From Sequoia sempervirens (Eukaryota > Streptophyta > Pinopsida > Cupressales > Cupressaceae): DNA of 64,000 nt. The stretch covers positions 493,838,320-493,902,319 of the forward strand of contig VDFB02270651.1 in the NCBI GenBank assembly GCA_007258455.2. The letters are read 5' to 3'. The notes below the pieces were generated by a model that saw only the letters and a program-made list of their open reading frames with translations, had not been told where the DNA came from and did no database searches. A program made the position numbers and the translations under genes. Each line of letters begins with the position of its first letter. Position 1 is the first letter of the stretch. Positions 35,456 through 45,361 of this stretch are shown in pieces.

Positions 35456-35800
35456 TATAAAGCATAGAGAAATTTTTGCTAGATGATACTTGGAAATACC
35501 ACAACAAATATGTACGCAAAATGGGAAAGCAAGGATAAAGTTGATACACACGCTGAAAACAAAGAACACAAAGTAAAGACTTTAGGCTAAAAAAAAAAAC
35601 ACATGCTGGCAACAGAGAATACGCCTAGGCAGAGATAAAATGCATATACCATTTTGCTCTACTTCAAGTTTGTTTTGGCTTTGGAAGTCAATGCTTGGTT
35701 AGAATAATAGACAGATCTAAAAAAAAAATGGACTGGCACATTAAAAATAAAAATCGAACATTGTCCAAGCAAAGCAGATAATGTGAAATTGATTTATTCA

Positions 35801-35818
35801 GCCCTCCTTCTAGTGCCA
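35801..35818 (-). promoter_or_regulatory. Candidate primer binding site
   Basis: TGGCACTAGAAGGAGGGC on the minus strand begins three bases inside the LTR. It begins TGG as primer sites do, but I cannot name the tRNA. Confidence 0.6.
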
Positions 35819-35821
35819 GAA

Positions 35822-36929
35822 CGTAGACCTTAAATCTGCAATTGTTCTTCAAACAATAATCACCATTAGTTTGGTAAATCAGTTCAAACCAAGCAAACCT
35901 AAGATCCCTATGAAATAATACATTAATGCTTCCCAAATGCAAACAAATGACAAAAAAGGTAAGCTAAATAAGCATATGAAAAACATGAAGTATCTTTATT
36001 TCATAGTGGATTAGTGCTATTATTGAAAATAGCCCTTTCCCAACCCTTGCTAAGATAAGCTAAATGATGATGATAAGATGCTATGAAGATGGATATGGAA
36101 TGCTAAGATGATAAATGGACAAAATTAGTTCTCAGTTTAAGAGAATGACCTTGCATAAAGATTGTGGAGATTGTGGAGATGAAAATGCTAAGATTGTGGA
36201 GGATTTGATCAAGAATAAGCCTTTTATTTATAGATTATCTTGATGAGAGATTGGCCAAATGGATGAATGTGGGATAAAGAAAAATCCAATGAAATGGAGA
36301 CACTTTTCATCTTGTGATAGGATAAGGAATGTGCAAGATTTGGGAAATGTGCCCAAGAGGGGGAAATTTCAAATTCAAATTTGATAGTTAATGCTTGGTT
36401 TGACCTTTGCAAGGGGACATGTAAGAGACATGTAAGACCTATTAAATTCCTTGTTGGATGTACCTTTCAACTTTCTTTTGAATTCAAATTTGAGGGAAGA
36501 TGCCATGTTGAGTGAAAATGCTGATTTAATAAATCAATAAATTCATTTATTGGTGCAAGTGGCAAAATCTAGATAATACAAGTGGTTAGGATTAGCATTT
36601 AATCATGGTTAGATTAGTTTAATGATGATTAGGATGATTTGACCAATATGACTTGATTAAGGGATTTAAATCAAATCAAAGGGAGATGAAAGGTGATAAA
36701 GATTTTAGTTAAATAAATATTTGATTTATTTAGCTAAGGGGGATAATGATAGGATCAAATTAAATAAAGTTGATTTATTTAATTTTAGATGGATGATCCT
36801 TAGGAATGAATTAAATAGTCCTGATTTACTTGGTGAATGGATTTGATGAGCTTGATTAATTAAATGAGCGGATGCATGTGAAGCCTGGTTTACTTGATGA
36901 ATGCATAATTCTAATTTTGCATGTCTACA
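35822..36929 (-). repeat. 5' LTR (minus sense) of the 12.3 kb element
   Basis: It pairs with 24655-25763. The minus-sense TATA-like CTATAAATAAAAG lies at 36233-36221. The base at 35822 has changed, so the end reads TCTACG instead of TCTACA. Confidence 0.93.
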
Positions 36930-38011
36930 GAAGTATTTGCAATGATATGATGAATTGGTCGAAATGGTATAAGTTTGAAGTTGAATTCTTAGCTTGTTGT
37001 CTGAGTTTGGAGTGTAACCGGTACTTCTAGGGATACACATTTATTGTGGAAAAAAGTAAAGTTATAAAGTTATAAAAGGGCACTTTGAACCCTACTCTGG
37101 CACCCAAGTCTTCAAAGTATGAAGGAAAAAGGAAAAGACAAGTGGTTGTGGATGTAAAAGATGAAGTTTCTAAAGAATGTATTCCAAAAGAACATCCAAA
37201 ACTAGATTAACCAGAAATAATAATTGTTGAAGACAATGATGAGGAAAATGCTTTTTTTAAGTCAAATATTTTACAAATCATTCAGGGTGAGGATGGTATA
37301 CAAAATATATCCGATATATGGCTGAATGGTTCATCTTATGAGTAGGATTTAATTGATAATTCTCTAGCAAGGTACTTAATTGATAACAATATTGAGTTGG
37401 TAAGTCTGTAGAATGTTCTCCCTGAAGAACTGATTGAATGTGTTAGGATATCTATGGAGTTTGTGCCCTTGGAAAGGAAGGAAGAAGAAATGGTTTCTCA
37501 TTTAAAAATGAAATTTAGATTGTCTCTTTCCAGATTGAAGAAGAAAATGAGTGAGCTAAGACAGTGCATTGATTCAGAAAATAAAGTCTTTAACTATTGT
37601 CTTAGGTGGCCTCAAGTGGTAGGAAAGTACAAGGATAAGCTTGAAGAGATTGAAAATGAGATTGTTAAGACTAGACAAAATTACAGTATCCTCTTGGATA
37701 AGAATGGAGATGTGAAGAAGAAATTTTATGATTTACAGATTGAGCATGCAAAAGTTCATATTTCTAAGAATGCTCTCATTGATGCTTTCTAGAAAGTCAA
37801 AGATATAACTAAAGGGAGATTAGAACAGATGATTGAGACTCTTAAATTAGGAGAGGAACTAGAAGCAACAATCACTATTACTGAGTCTCTTGTGCAAATA
37901 ATCATTAGATCTTCTGAGAATAATAGTTTGATCATAGCCATTGGGATTGCAGTAGATTCCTAGAAGAAATTCCTTCCAGAATTGAAAGCTAAGTATAAAA
38001 TAATTTTCTGA
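36930..38011 (+). pseudogene. Second ORF of the + Sirevirus-like element, coiled-coil protein
   Basis: After the nested insertion one + frame runs from about 37076 to a TGA near 38009, broken by about five TAG codons. The longest clean segment is 37454-37792. It carries a basic GKRKRQ patch (about 37125), an acidic VEDNDEENAFF stretch (about 37225) and then a long helical region rich in K, E and L (MSELRQCIDSENKVF, YKDKLEEIENEIVKTRQNY). No pol motif occurs. The layout (basic patch, acidic block, coiled coil) resembles the second ORF at 14116-16060. The N-terminal globular part is either missing or was displaced by the insertion. Function is unknown. Confidence 0.55.
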
Positions 38012-38160
38012 ATTTTCATAGCAGTTGTCAAATTTTGATCAATTTTTGCATTAGTATTTGGGGAGAGAATGGAGCAAGAGATAGTGTAGTAAAATATTTT
38101 AAAGGAAAGGATAAGGAAAAGAAGTGTAGAGTGGATGTGGTAGAGCTTTGTCATTGATTT

Positions 38161-38295
38161 CAAAGGGGGAGAGAATGAAGTGAAAATTTTCCTAACATCC
38201 AAAGGGGGAGTAGTAGTTTTGGCTTTGATATGTTTTGGTTTTGACACTTAGTCAATTTTTCACTAAGTGTTGCCGTCAATGCCAAATGGGGAGAT
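38161..38295 (+). promoter_or_regulatory. Multiple polypurine tracts before the 3' LTR
   Basis: CAAAGGGGGAGAG (38161), AAAGGGGGAG (38201) and AAATGGGGAGAT (38284-38295, abutting the LTR) form a series, as described for Sireviruses. Confidence 0.75.
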
Positions 38296-39105
38296 TGTTG
38301 GCATATGGCTTTGATGAGGTTGAATTTGGCTACTTGTGTTGTCATTGATGGCAGCTTGAGTCTATAGTTTGATCCACAGTATTAGTGCACTTATACCGGC
38401 AGAGAAAGTAAAGAACATGACATTCGGTTGGTATGTTGATCCGATTACTTCTCCGGATCACTATTTTGGAGTTTGGATCCCCAAGGAACTTTTCTTAGCT
38501 CATACACTATTCTACTGAAGAATTTTTGTAGTTTTATATTGATCATAGTTCAAGTTATGAGGTTCGGTGACATGTTTTATGATTTATTTTTCATTGTAGC
38601 TGACAGGCATGATGTGGTGGATTGTGGATGTGTGTGGAATAATTATTTTTCTATCTCCTATGTTTAGAACCTTGGTATTAGTCATCTCTATAATTTGAGT
38701 TGACTTATGATGGTACGCTTTGTTTCTAATTAAAGATTTAAGGCCGACATGGTTGATATAAGCAAAGAATATTATATTTTGTTGAAAGGCCAACATGTAT
38801 TGAATTTTTGGGTTAGCGGATATATAAGGAAGATCGGTAATTCACTTTGTGTGTGTGGCATGAAGAGAGACAAAGGTGTGTGTGAAAAATAACAGTTGAT
38901 TGATCGAATATTGGTTGTACTACTAAAGGTTTTTCAGCAGGAGAACAGAGTAGAGCAAAACATATTTGAGCAAAAGGTCCAAAGTCAGATTGTGTTGCTA
39001 ATATAAAGTTCTATTATTGATGTTGATGGTTGTTAGTTCTATTTTGTAAATCAAAATCATTGAACACTGATTCACCCCCCCTCTCAGTGTTCCTTGCATC
39101 CAACA
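38296..39105 (+). repeat. 3' LTR of the + Sirevirus-like element
   Basis: It starts TGTTGGCATATGG and ends TTGCATCCAACA, followed by AGGTC. It has a shorter GAGTA repeat than the 5' LTR and lacks a segment of about 25 nt near 38390 that the 5' copy has. Confidence 0.93.
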
Positions 39106-39732
39106 AGGTCCTTGAATATATTTATTAGACTATAATCTTTTGCTTTTGTGATTTTTTATCATAATATTTTTTCATGGAATTTTTGTGCAATATTTTCTCT
39201 CTATTTTTTTTTTACATAGTTAATTTATTTGTACATTGCAATTAATGATGAACATGGCTAAACCAAAAAAGGTTGAAATCCTTTAATGTGGTATTATAGT
39301 CTAATATGCTAATCTTGCATATAAAAAAATTCCTTATACTTAAATTTTAAATAATTGTTAAATATGCCATCCAAAATACTCTTGAAAAAACCAAACATTT
39401 CACTTCTTGAAATTACCTCTAGAAGGTGTAGAGTCATTCAATTTAGCATCCCAAGAGATAAATTTCCCTCTTTTCTAAGTACACACCTTGGATAATCTAG
39501 CAAACATTTATATTGAATACCAAGAGTCACCTTTTTCTCCTTTGCAAGAAACCAATTTTAGGAGATACTTAATTTTCACTAATAATTAATTTTTTGGGTT
39601 GATGGACCCCTTCATCCATTAGGAGTGAATGTATTTAAAAAATCTATAAGAATGCACACAAACATGGGAGACTAAAAAGTGGCCAAACCTTCTTTTTGAT
39701 CCATGAAAGATATAGAAAAAGCATGTTATGAT
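39106..39732. other. AT-rich spacer without a gene
   Basis: This is host or older repeat sequence between two LTR elements. It ends with the target duplication ATGAT (39728-39732) of the next element. Confidence 0.5.
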
Positions 39733-41029
39733 TGTTGCAAGAATGAAAAGAATGAAGGTGTTGTCATTGATGTCAACTGGTCAATTGGCTATCAACCGGT
39801 TGTTGTTGTAATTGATGTCATGGTTGCAGGTTATTAGTTGTTCATGTTGAGGATATTGAGAAAATTGTATTGAAGAAATATTGTAGGTGTTTAGTGGTTG
39901 CTCTAGGTTTTTCTCTGGGATTTGCTCCTATGTTTGTGTGATTCATATATGTTGGTCATGGTTGTTGGAAGCTGCTATATCCAAATTTTTGGCTCCTAAT
40001 TCATTGTATAGTGCGAGTTATGTTGACCAATTGTGAACTGTGGGTTTTTGTGTGTTTGACTGAGGTCTGGGAGAAAATTTGTTGGTCCGGATTTCTCTTT
40101 GGTAAAGTCTTATGACATATGGTTCTAGAGTTGAGTTGTTATGATTGTATTGAAGATAATTTTGGTATCTAGAAGGATCGAGCTTAATTGTTCTATGTGT
40201 TTTACATTGGTTTGGCCAACCTTGTGTTGAAAACTTTCTACAGAGTTGATGAAGCGTGTTGGATCTATTTAGGTCCTCACCAAGTGTTTGTTTGGGTTGC
40301 CCTCATTCTAATTCCACCCTAGAATGTTTTGGCACTAACCTAATTTGAATTTAATGTTGGATGGCCGACTTTGGATATGTTTCAAAGTTGAAGATGGTAT
40401 AAATGTAGGATGAGTTAGTGGTGAAATGGAGTACAAGGAGAGATAAGTACAAATAAATAGAGTAGATAGATGCGAGATTGATGTGAATTAGTGAGTGTGT
40501 GTTATGCAAGTGTGCTAGATTAGTGTGAAGCCTAAATGTTGAGTTTCTGGATGTAGTGAGCTGAAGGTGTACTCTATCATTCATGCATGTTTGCAAGTGG
40601 TTGAGAAAATTGTGGTGGATTTCTCTGTTGCATTGATATTGTCCTCTCTCTATAACATATCTCTTTTATCTTCTTTGTATCTCTATGGTAGTGAGCCCTC
40701 TGGGTTGCTAGCCCTGCTGGATAGTGAGTCCTCATCCAAACAATGAGTCATGTTTTGGAAGTGAGACTTGTTTCTCAGGCAGTGAGTCTTTGTAATTGAT
40801 TTTGATATTCTCTATAGTGTGAGTTAATCCTCACTGTGGTTTTTCCCTTATTGGGTTTTCCACGTAAATCTGGTGTTGTTGTGTTTGTGTGATGGTTTTC
40901 AATTTCTACACTTGCACTTAATGCTTAATCATTTAAGCAATGTTAAGGATTAGTTTTGATGAATGATTTAAAGGTTTAAATTTTGTGACCACTGATTCAA
41001 ACCCCCCCTCTCAGTTGTCCTATTCAACA
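39733..41029 (+). repeat. 5' LTR of the copia element
   Basis: It starts TGTTGCAAGAATG and ends CCTATTCAACA. Its last part from about 40800 (GATATTCTCTATAGTGTGAG, GGGTTTTCCACGTAAATC, CACTTGCACTTAATG) matches the LTR end of the non-autonomous element at 12840-21688. Confidence 0.95.
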
Positions 41030-41045
41030 ATTGGTATTAGAGCTT
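41030..41045 (+). promoter_or_regulatory. Primer binding site, tRNA-iMet type
   Basis: ATTGGTATTAGAGCTT follows the LTR directly. Confidence 0.88.
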
Positions 41046-41087
41046 GGTTCCTTGGAATAGAGCTTAACCATTGAAGGAAGGTCTGGG

Positions 41088-42064
41088 ATGGCTGGAAAAG
41101 TTACTTATGTTTATCCGAGGTTTGATGGAACTAGTTATGCTATCTGGAAAATATTGATGGAATAATATTTAGAGTATTGTGAATATGATGTGGAGAAATC
41201 TTACAAGAATCCTTACACTCCTCTTGCTAATGGTTCGAGTACAGCTGATGAGATCAAGGCACATGAAGCAAACAATAAGGAGAAGTACATTTTGAAGAAC
41301 AATCTTGTACATTCTGAGTTGATTAAGGTTCAAAATCTAAAGACTACTAAGGAGGTTGAGGATGCTTTGGAAAGGGAACATGAAGGTGATGAAAGGGTCA
41401 AAGAGGTGAAATTTTAGAGTTTGGAAACATAGTTTGAGCTCCTACAAATGTTTGAAGATGAGAATGTTAAAGCTTATGTATAGAGATTGGATGAGATAGT
41501 AGCTGGAATGTGAGGACTTGGTGCTACTGTAGACGAAACCAGGATTGTAAAGAAGATTCTTAGAACTCTCCCTAATGCTTACAATGAAAAGGTATGTTCT
41601 ATTGAATAGAGTATAGTTTATAAGACTTACACTAAAGATATATTGTTGGGATCTATGACATCTTATGAGATGAGGAAGCCAAATTTGAGAAATTGATTCA
41701 AATAAGAGATTGCTTTTAAGGCTACAAAAGTTGAAGATCTAGATGAAGAAAATATTTATAAACTAGAGGATAAATTTTTGAGAAGGATGAAGAAAGGTTC
41801 CAACAAGTATGAAGGTAAGTTACCCTTTAAATGCTTTAGTTGTGGAGAAATAGGTCATTATGTTGCAAAGTGTCCAGAAAGAGCTAAAAGGAATAAAAAA
41901 AGATATGAGAAAGAAAAGAAAGGAAAGAAGATCAACAAAGCATATTATGTGAATGGGAATTCTAGTATATCTTATGAGGATTTTGATTATGAAGATCATG
42001 ATGACAATGAATGCTTATTCTTGGCTATAAAAGATGAACCTACTTTACTAGTTCTAAAAAATAG
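41088..42064 (+). pseudogene. gag: copia Gag
   Basis: It starts at ATG 41088. The N-terminus contains RFDGTSYAIWK, matching the copia gag opening motif (F-x-G-x-N-Y-x-x-W). Later ILRTLPNAYNEKV (about 41560-41600) resembles the L-x-x-LP-x-x-Y motif of the gag core. A complete CCHC knuckle CFSCGEIGHYVAKC lies at about 41830-41871 and is followed by a lysine-rich tail and an acidic DYEDHDDNE stretch. Several stops (first at 41162) and a likely frame change interrupt it. Gag would form particles and bind element RNA. Confidence 0.85.
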
Positions 42065-42499
42065 GTGAAAGAAAGCCCTTTGATGAAAGAGAAAAATGAA
42101 GGTACTATAATCTCTGCCCTACATGATAAAAAAGAAAAGAACTATTGGGTTGTTGATAGTGGTTGTTCACATCACATGACTAATGATAAGAGTAATTTTT
42201 TTAAACTTGAAATGTATGATGGAGGCTTGGTTATGTTTGGAGATGATACTGGTGCTAAAATTTGTGGGATAGGTTCAATAAGTTTTGATGGAAAACATAA
42301 TATTGATGATGCATACTATGTTAAGGGTTCAAGGCAAAATATTTTGAGTTTTGGACAGATTTGTAGTAAAGGATATAATCTTGTGTTTGAGAATGAGAGA
42401 TGTGAGGTTAGGAAAGGATCCAGAAGAGTGATTGTTGCAGGAAAGAAATCTGAAGAAAATATCTATCAACTAAAGGTGTTGATAGATGATGCTTTATGA
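42065..42499 (+). pseudogene. copia protease and start of integrase region
   Basis: The open segment has the aspartic protease motif WVVDSGCSHHMTND (about 42146-42187), typical of copia, with the catalytic Asp in DSG intact. GIGSISF and NILSFGQICSKGYNLVFEN follow in the expected order. After the TGA near 42497 the reading continues with LWHRRMCHRNFDNL, the gag-pre-integrase zinc motif. The protease domain itself is uninterrupted, which is notable in an otherwise broken element. Confidence 0.88.
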
Positions 42500-42645
42500 C
42501 TCAGATTAATGATAGTTGGTTGTGGCATCGGAGAATGTGTCACAGGAATTTTGATAACTTGGTGAGGATTGGTGAAGTTTAGGCCATGAGACCAAGGATT
42601 ACAAATCCTTTTAATGATATTTGTAGGAATTTCTAGTTTGGAAAG
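42500..42645 (+). pseudogene. copia integrase N-terminal zinc motif, truncated
   Basis: The HHCC-type segment W-x-H-x-R-x-x-H (LWHRRMCHR, about 42522-42548) is visible. The Cys pair is damaged, with C then a stop where the second Cys is expected, before FGKQ at about 42638. The catalytic DDE core that should follow is absent. Confidence 0.75.
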
Positions 42646-43680
42646 CAAGCTCCTAGAGCTTGGTATGCAAGGTTAGACATGTATTTATTCACCAAGGTTT
42701 CAAAAAAGGTACGAAAGATAGTAATCTGTATTTTAAAATTGAAAATGAAAAAATATTGATTGTAGTTGTATATGTTGATGACATTATTTTAGGAGCAAAT
42801 GAAACTATGTGTAAGTTGTTTGTAGAAGAGATGCAAAAAGAATTTAAAATGTCTATGTTTGGAGAGATGAATTTATTCCTTGGGCTGCAAATTAATCAAA
42901 AAGAGAAATGAATTTTTATTTCATATTCTAAGTATGTGAAAGAGATGTTGAAGAAGTTTGGGATGGATGGTTCCAAATCAATATGCACTCCTATGGTGAG
43001 TGTTTGCAAATTGGGTAAAGATGATGATTCACCTAAGGCTGATCAGAGCAAGTATAGATCTATGATTGGTGGACTATTGTATTTGACTACTACTAGACCG
43101 AATATTATGCATGATGTCTGTCTTATGGCTAGATTTTAAGAAGATCCTAAGGAAACACATGTTTCCACTATTAAAATAATATTTAGATATTTGAATGGCA
43201 CTCTGAATTATGGGTTATGGTATCCTAGGGATACCGACTTTACACTAAGTGATTACACAGATGCAGATTGGGTTGGATTTGTAGATGACAGAAAGAGTAC
43301 AAGTGGTTGTGCATTCTTTCTTGGTTGTAGATCTATGGCATGGTTGAGTAAAAAGCAAGATTCAGTTTCCTTGTCTATTTTTGAAGCTGAGTATATTTCT
43401 ACTACATTTTGCTATACACAAAATCTAGGGATGAAACATACATTGAAATATATCATAGTGGTGTATGATGATCCTATTTCTATCTTTTGTGATAACACAA
43501 GTGCAATTAACATTTCAAAGAATCTAGTGATGCACTCGAGGAAAAAGAATATATCTATCAGGTATCATTTTTTGAGAGAGAAAGTCATGGAGAATGAAGT
43601 AAAGCTTGAGTATGTTCATACGAATGATTAGATTTTAGATATATTTATGAAGGCTCTTCCTAAAGATACTTTTGAGTATC
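42646..43680 (+). pseudogene. copia reverse transcriptase (C-terminal part) and RNase H
   Basis: The RT portion starts at APRAWYARLDMYLF. Then come the catalytic YVDDIILGA (about 42771-42797) and FGEMNLFLGLQI, a stop at 42909, and the connection motif YRSMIGGLLYLTTTRPNIM. The RNase H-like domain shows DYTDADWVGFVDDRKSTSG (about 43251-43310), AWLSKKQDSVSLS, EAEY and FCDNTSAIN. Reading through stops at 43137 and 43629, it ends near 43680 with IFMKALPKD. RT residues upstream of APRAWY, including the first catalytic Asp, are missing because of the internal deletion. Confidence 0.9.
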
Positions 43681-43850
43681 TCCGGGAGAAGTTAGGGGTT
43701 ATTTCCACTCCTTTCTTAAACTATATGCATATGGAGATGCATCAGTCTGGTGGATCTATCTTTCTTCTAGACTGATGCTTTGGTGGCTACCTCTTCGGGG
43801 GAGCAGGTAGTGTCATGTGTTCTCGTTGTATGTGTATTTTGTTTTCTATG

Positions 43851-44091
43851 TCAAGGGGGAAATCATTGTAAAATATTTTTTTCCTTTGCCATTGATGTCA
43901 AAGGGGGAGAGGAAGAATGTGAAAAAGAAGAGAGGAAGAATGAGAAAAAGAATAGAGGAAGAATGTGAAAAATATTATCTACTAAGGGGGAGAAACATAA
44001 AGAAAAATATTGAGAAGTGTATTCAGAGCTAGTATGTTGTCTTTGATGATTTTTCACATCATGTGTTTCCATCAATGACAAAGGGGGAGAT
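43851..44091 (+). promoter_or_regulatory. Series of polypurine tracts
   Basis: TCAAGGGGGAAAT (43851), CAAAGGGGGAGAGG (43899), TAAGGGGGAGAAA (43983) and CAAAGGGGGAGAT (44079-44091, abutting the LTR) repeat the same motif four times. The last is the functional position. Confidence 0.8.
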
Positions 44092-45356
44092 TATTGCAAG
44101 AATGAAAAGAATGAATGTGTTGTCATTGATGAAAATTGGTCAATTGGTTATCAACTAGTTTCTATTTTCATTGATGTCATGGTTGCAGATTATTGGTTGT
44201 TCATGTTGAGGATATTGAGAAAATTGTATTGAAGAAATATTGCAAGTGTTAAGTGGTTGCTCTAGGTTTTGATATGGCATTTGATCCTATGTTTGTGTGA
44301 TTAAGATATGTTGGTCATGGTTGTTGGAAGCTACTATATCCAGATTTTTGGCTCCTTATTCATTGTACAGTGCGAGCTATGTTCACCAATTGTGAACTAT
44401 GGTTTTCTGTGTGTCTAGTTGAGGTCTAGGAGAAAAAATTTTGGTCCAAATTTCTCTTTGGTAAAGTCTTATGACATGCAGCTCTAGATTTGATTTTTTA
44501 TGATTGATTGAAGATAATTTAAGTATCTAGAAGGATTGAGCTTATGTTTTACACTATCTTAGATGACCTTGTGTTTTACACTGGTTTGGTCGACCTTGTG
44601 TTGAACACTATCTTCAGATTTGATGAACCAAGCATGTGTTTGGGTCACCCTCATTCTAATTCCACCCTAGAATGTTTTGTCACTGACCTAATTTGAATTT
44701 AGTGTTGGATGGTTGAATTTGGATATGTTTCAAAGTTGAAGATGGTATAAATGTAGGATGAGTTAGTGGTGAAATGGAGTACAAGGAGAGATAAGTACAA
44801 AGAAATAGAGCAGATAGATGCAAGATTGATGTGAATTAGTGAGTGTGTGTGATGAGAGTGTGGTAGATCAGTGTGAATCCTAAATGTTGAGTTTCTAGAT
44901 GTAGTGTGTTGAAGGTGCACTCTATCATTCATGCATGTTTGCAAGTGGTTGAGAAAATTGTGGTGGATTTCTCTGTTGCATTGATATTTTCTTCTCTCTG
45001 TAACATATCTCTTTTATCTTCTTTGTATCTCTGTGGCAGTGAGCCCTTCAGGTTATTAGCCTTGTTGGACAGTGAGTCCTTGTTTTGGTAGCGAGCCTTG
45101 TTTCTCAAGCCGCTAGCCTTTGTAATCAGTTTTGATATTCTCTATAGTGTGAATTAATCCTCATTGTGGTTTTTCCCTTATTGGGTTTTCCATGTAAATC
45201 TTTTGTTGTTGTGTTTGTGTGATGGTTTTTAGTTTTTGCACTTGCACTTAATGTCTAATCATTTAAGCAGTGTTAAGGATTAGTTCTGGTGATTGATTTA
45301 AAGGTTTAAATTTTGTGACAACTGATTCACCCCCCTCTCAATTGTCCTATTCAACA
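44092..45356 (+). repeat. 3' LTR of the copia element
   Basis: It starts TATTGCAAGAATG (TG changed to TA) and ends CCTATTCAACA. It differs from the 5' LTR by scattered substitutions and small gaps. Confidence 0.95.
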
Positions 45357-45361
45357 ATGAT

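Larger units (their letters stand above)
31916..35800. other. Non-coding leader of the 12.3 kb element
   Basis: The 3.9 kb between the 5' LTR and the long ORF has no motif-bearing frame. A slightly GC-richer patch at 32900-33240 has short frames only. Near 32743 a TAGCTCAATTGG looks like a pol III A box, but no B box follows. Confidence 0.45.
24655..36929 (-). mobile_element. 12.3 kb large LTR element without pol (minus strand)
   Basis: The LTRs are 24655-25763 and 35822-36929, with ends TGTAGAC...GTCTACA that read alike on both strands. Orientation is set by three minus-strand signs: a primer-like TGGCACTAGAAGGAGGGC at 35818-35801 just inside one LTR, a purine tract AAAGAGGGGCAAAA at 25777-25764 just inside the other, and TATA boxes in both LTRs. 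The 10 kb interior has no gag-pol motif. It has a 3.9 kb leader, one long decayed ORF (31915-28650), and a low-complexity tail. It fits the class of large retrotransposon derivatives, although the ORF is unusual for that class. The tRNA primer was not identified. Confidence 0.87.
22437..39105 (+). mobile_element. Non-autonomous Sirevirus-like LTR element, split by a nested element
   Basis: The LTRs are 22437-23283 and 38296-39105, flanked by AGGTC on both sides. The primer site TTGGTATTAGAGC and polypurine tract AAATGGGGAGAT fit the copia/Sirevirus pattern. Without the 12.3 kb insertion at 24655-36929 the element is about 4.4 kb. It encodes a coiled-coil/zinc-knuckle protein and a second unknown coiled-coil protein. 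No protease, integrase, RT or RNase H was seen, so it must depend on an autonomous partner (inference). This matches the published idea of terminal-repeat elements carrying only a GAG domain. Confidence 0.9.
39733..45356 (+). mobile_element. Ty1/copia element of Sirevirus type with deleted integrase
   Basis: The LTRs are 39733-41029 and 44092-45356. A perfect 5-bp target duplication ATGAT lies at 39728-39732 and 45357-45361. The primer site is of the initiator tRNA-Met type and there are several polypurine tracts. Coding order is gag, protease, start of the integrase zinc region, then a direct jump into the second half of RT and RNase H. Integrase and the first RT half are missing. In-frame stops occur in gag and RT. 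The gene order protease-integrase-RT-RNase H is diagnostic of Ty1/copia. The element cannot move by itself now. Confidence 0.93.

Noticed and set aside
24655..36929. First read as a + strand element with a long antisense ORF
   Set aside because: The purine tract, primer-like site and TATA boxes all read on the minus strand, so the ORF is in the sense direction of the element.
43780..44081. Lysine/glutamate-rich frames and their serine-rich complement near 43.9 kb
   Set aside because: They arise from the polypurine tract series before the 3' LTR.
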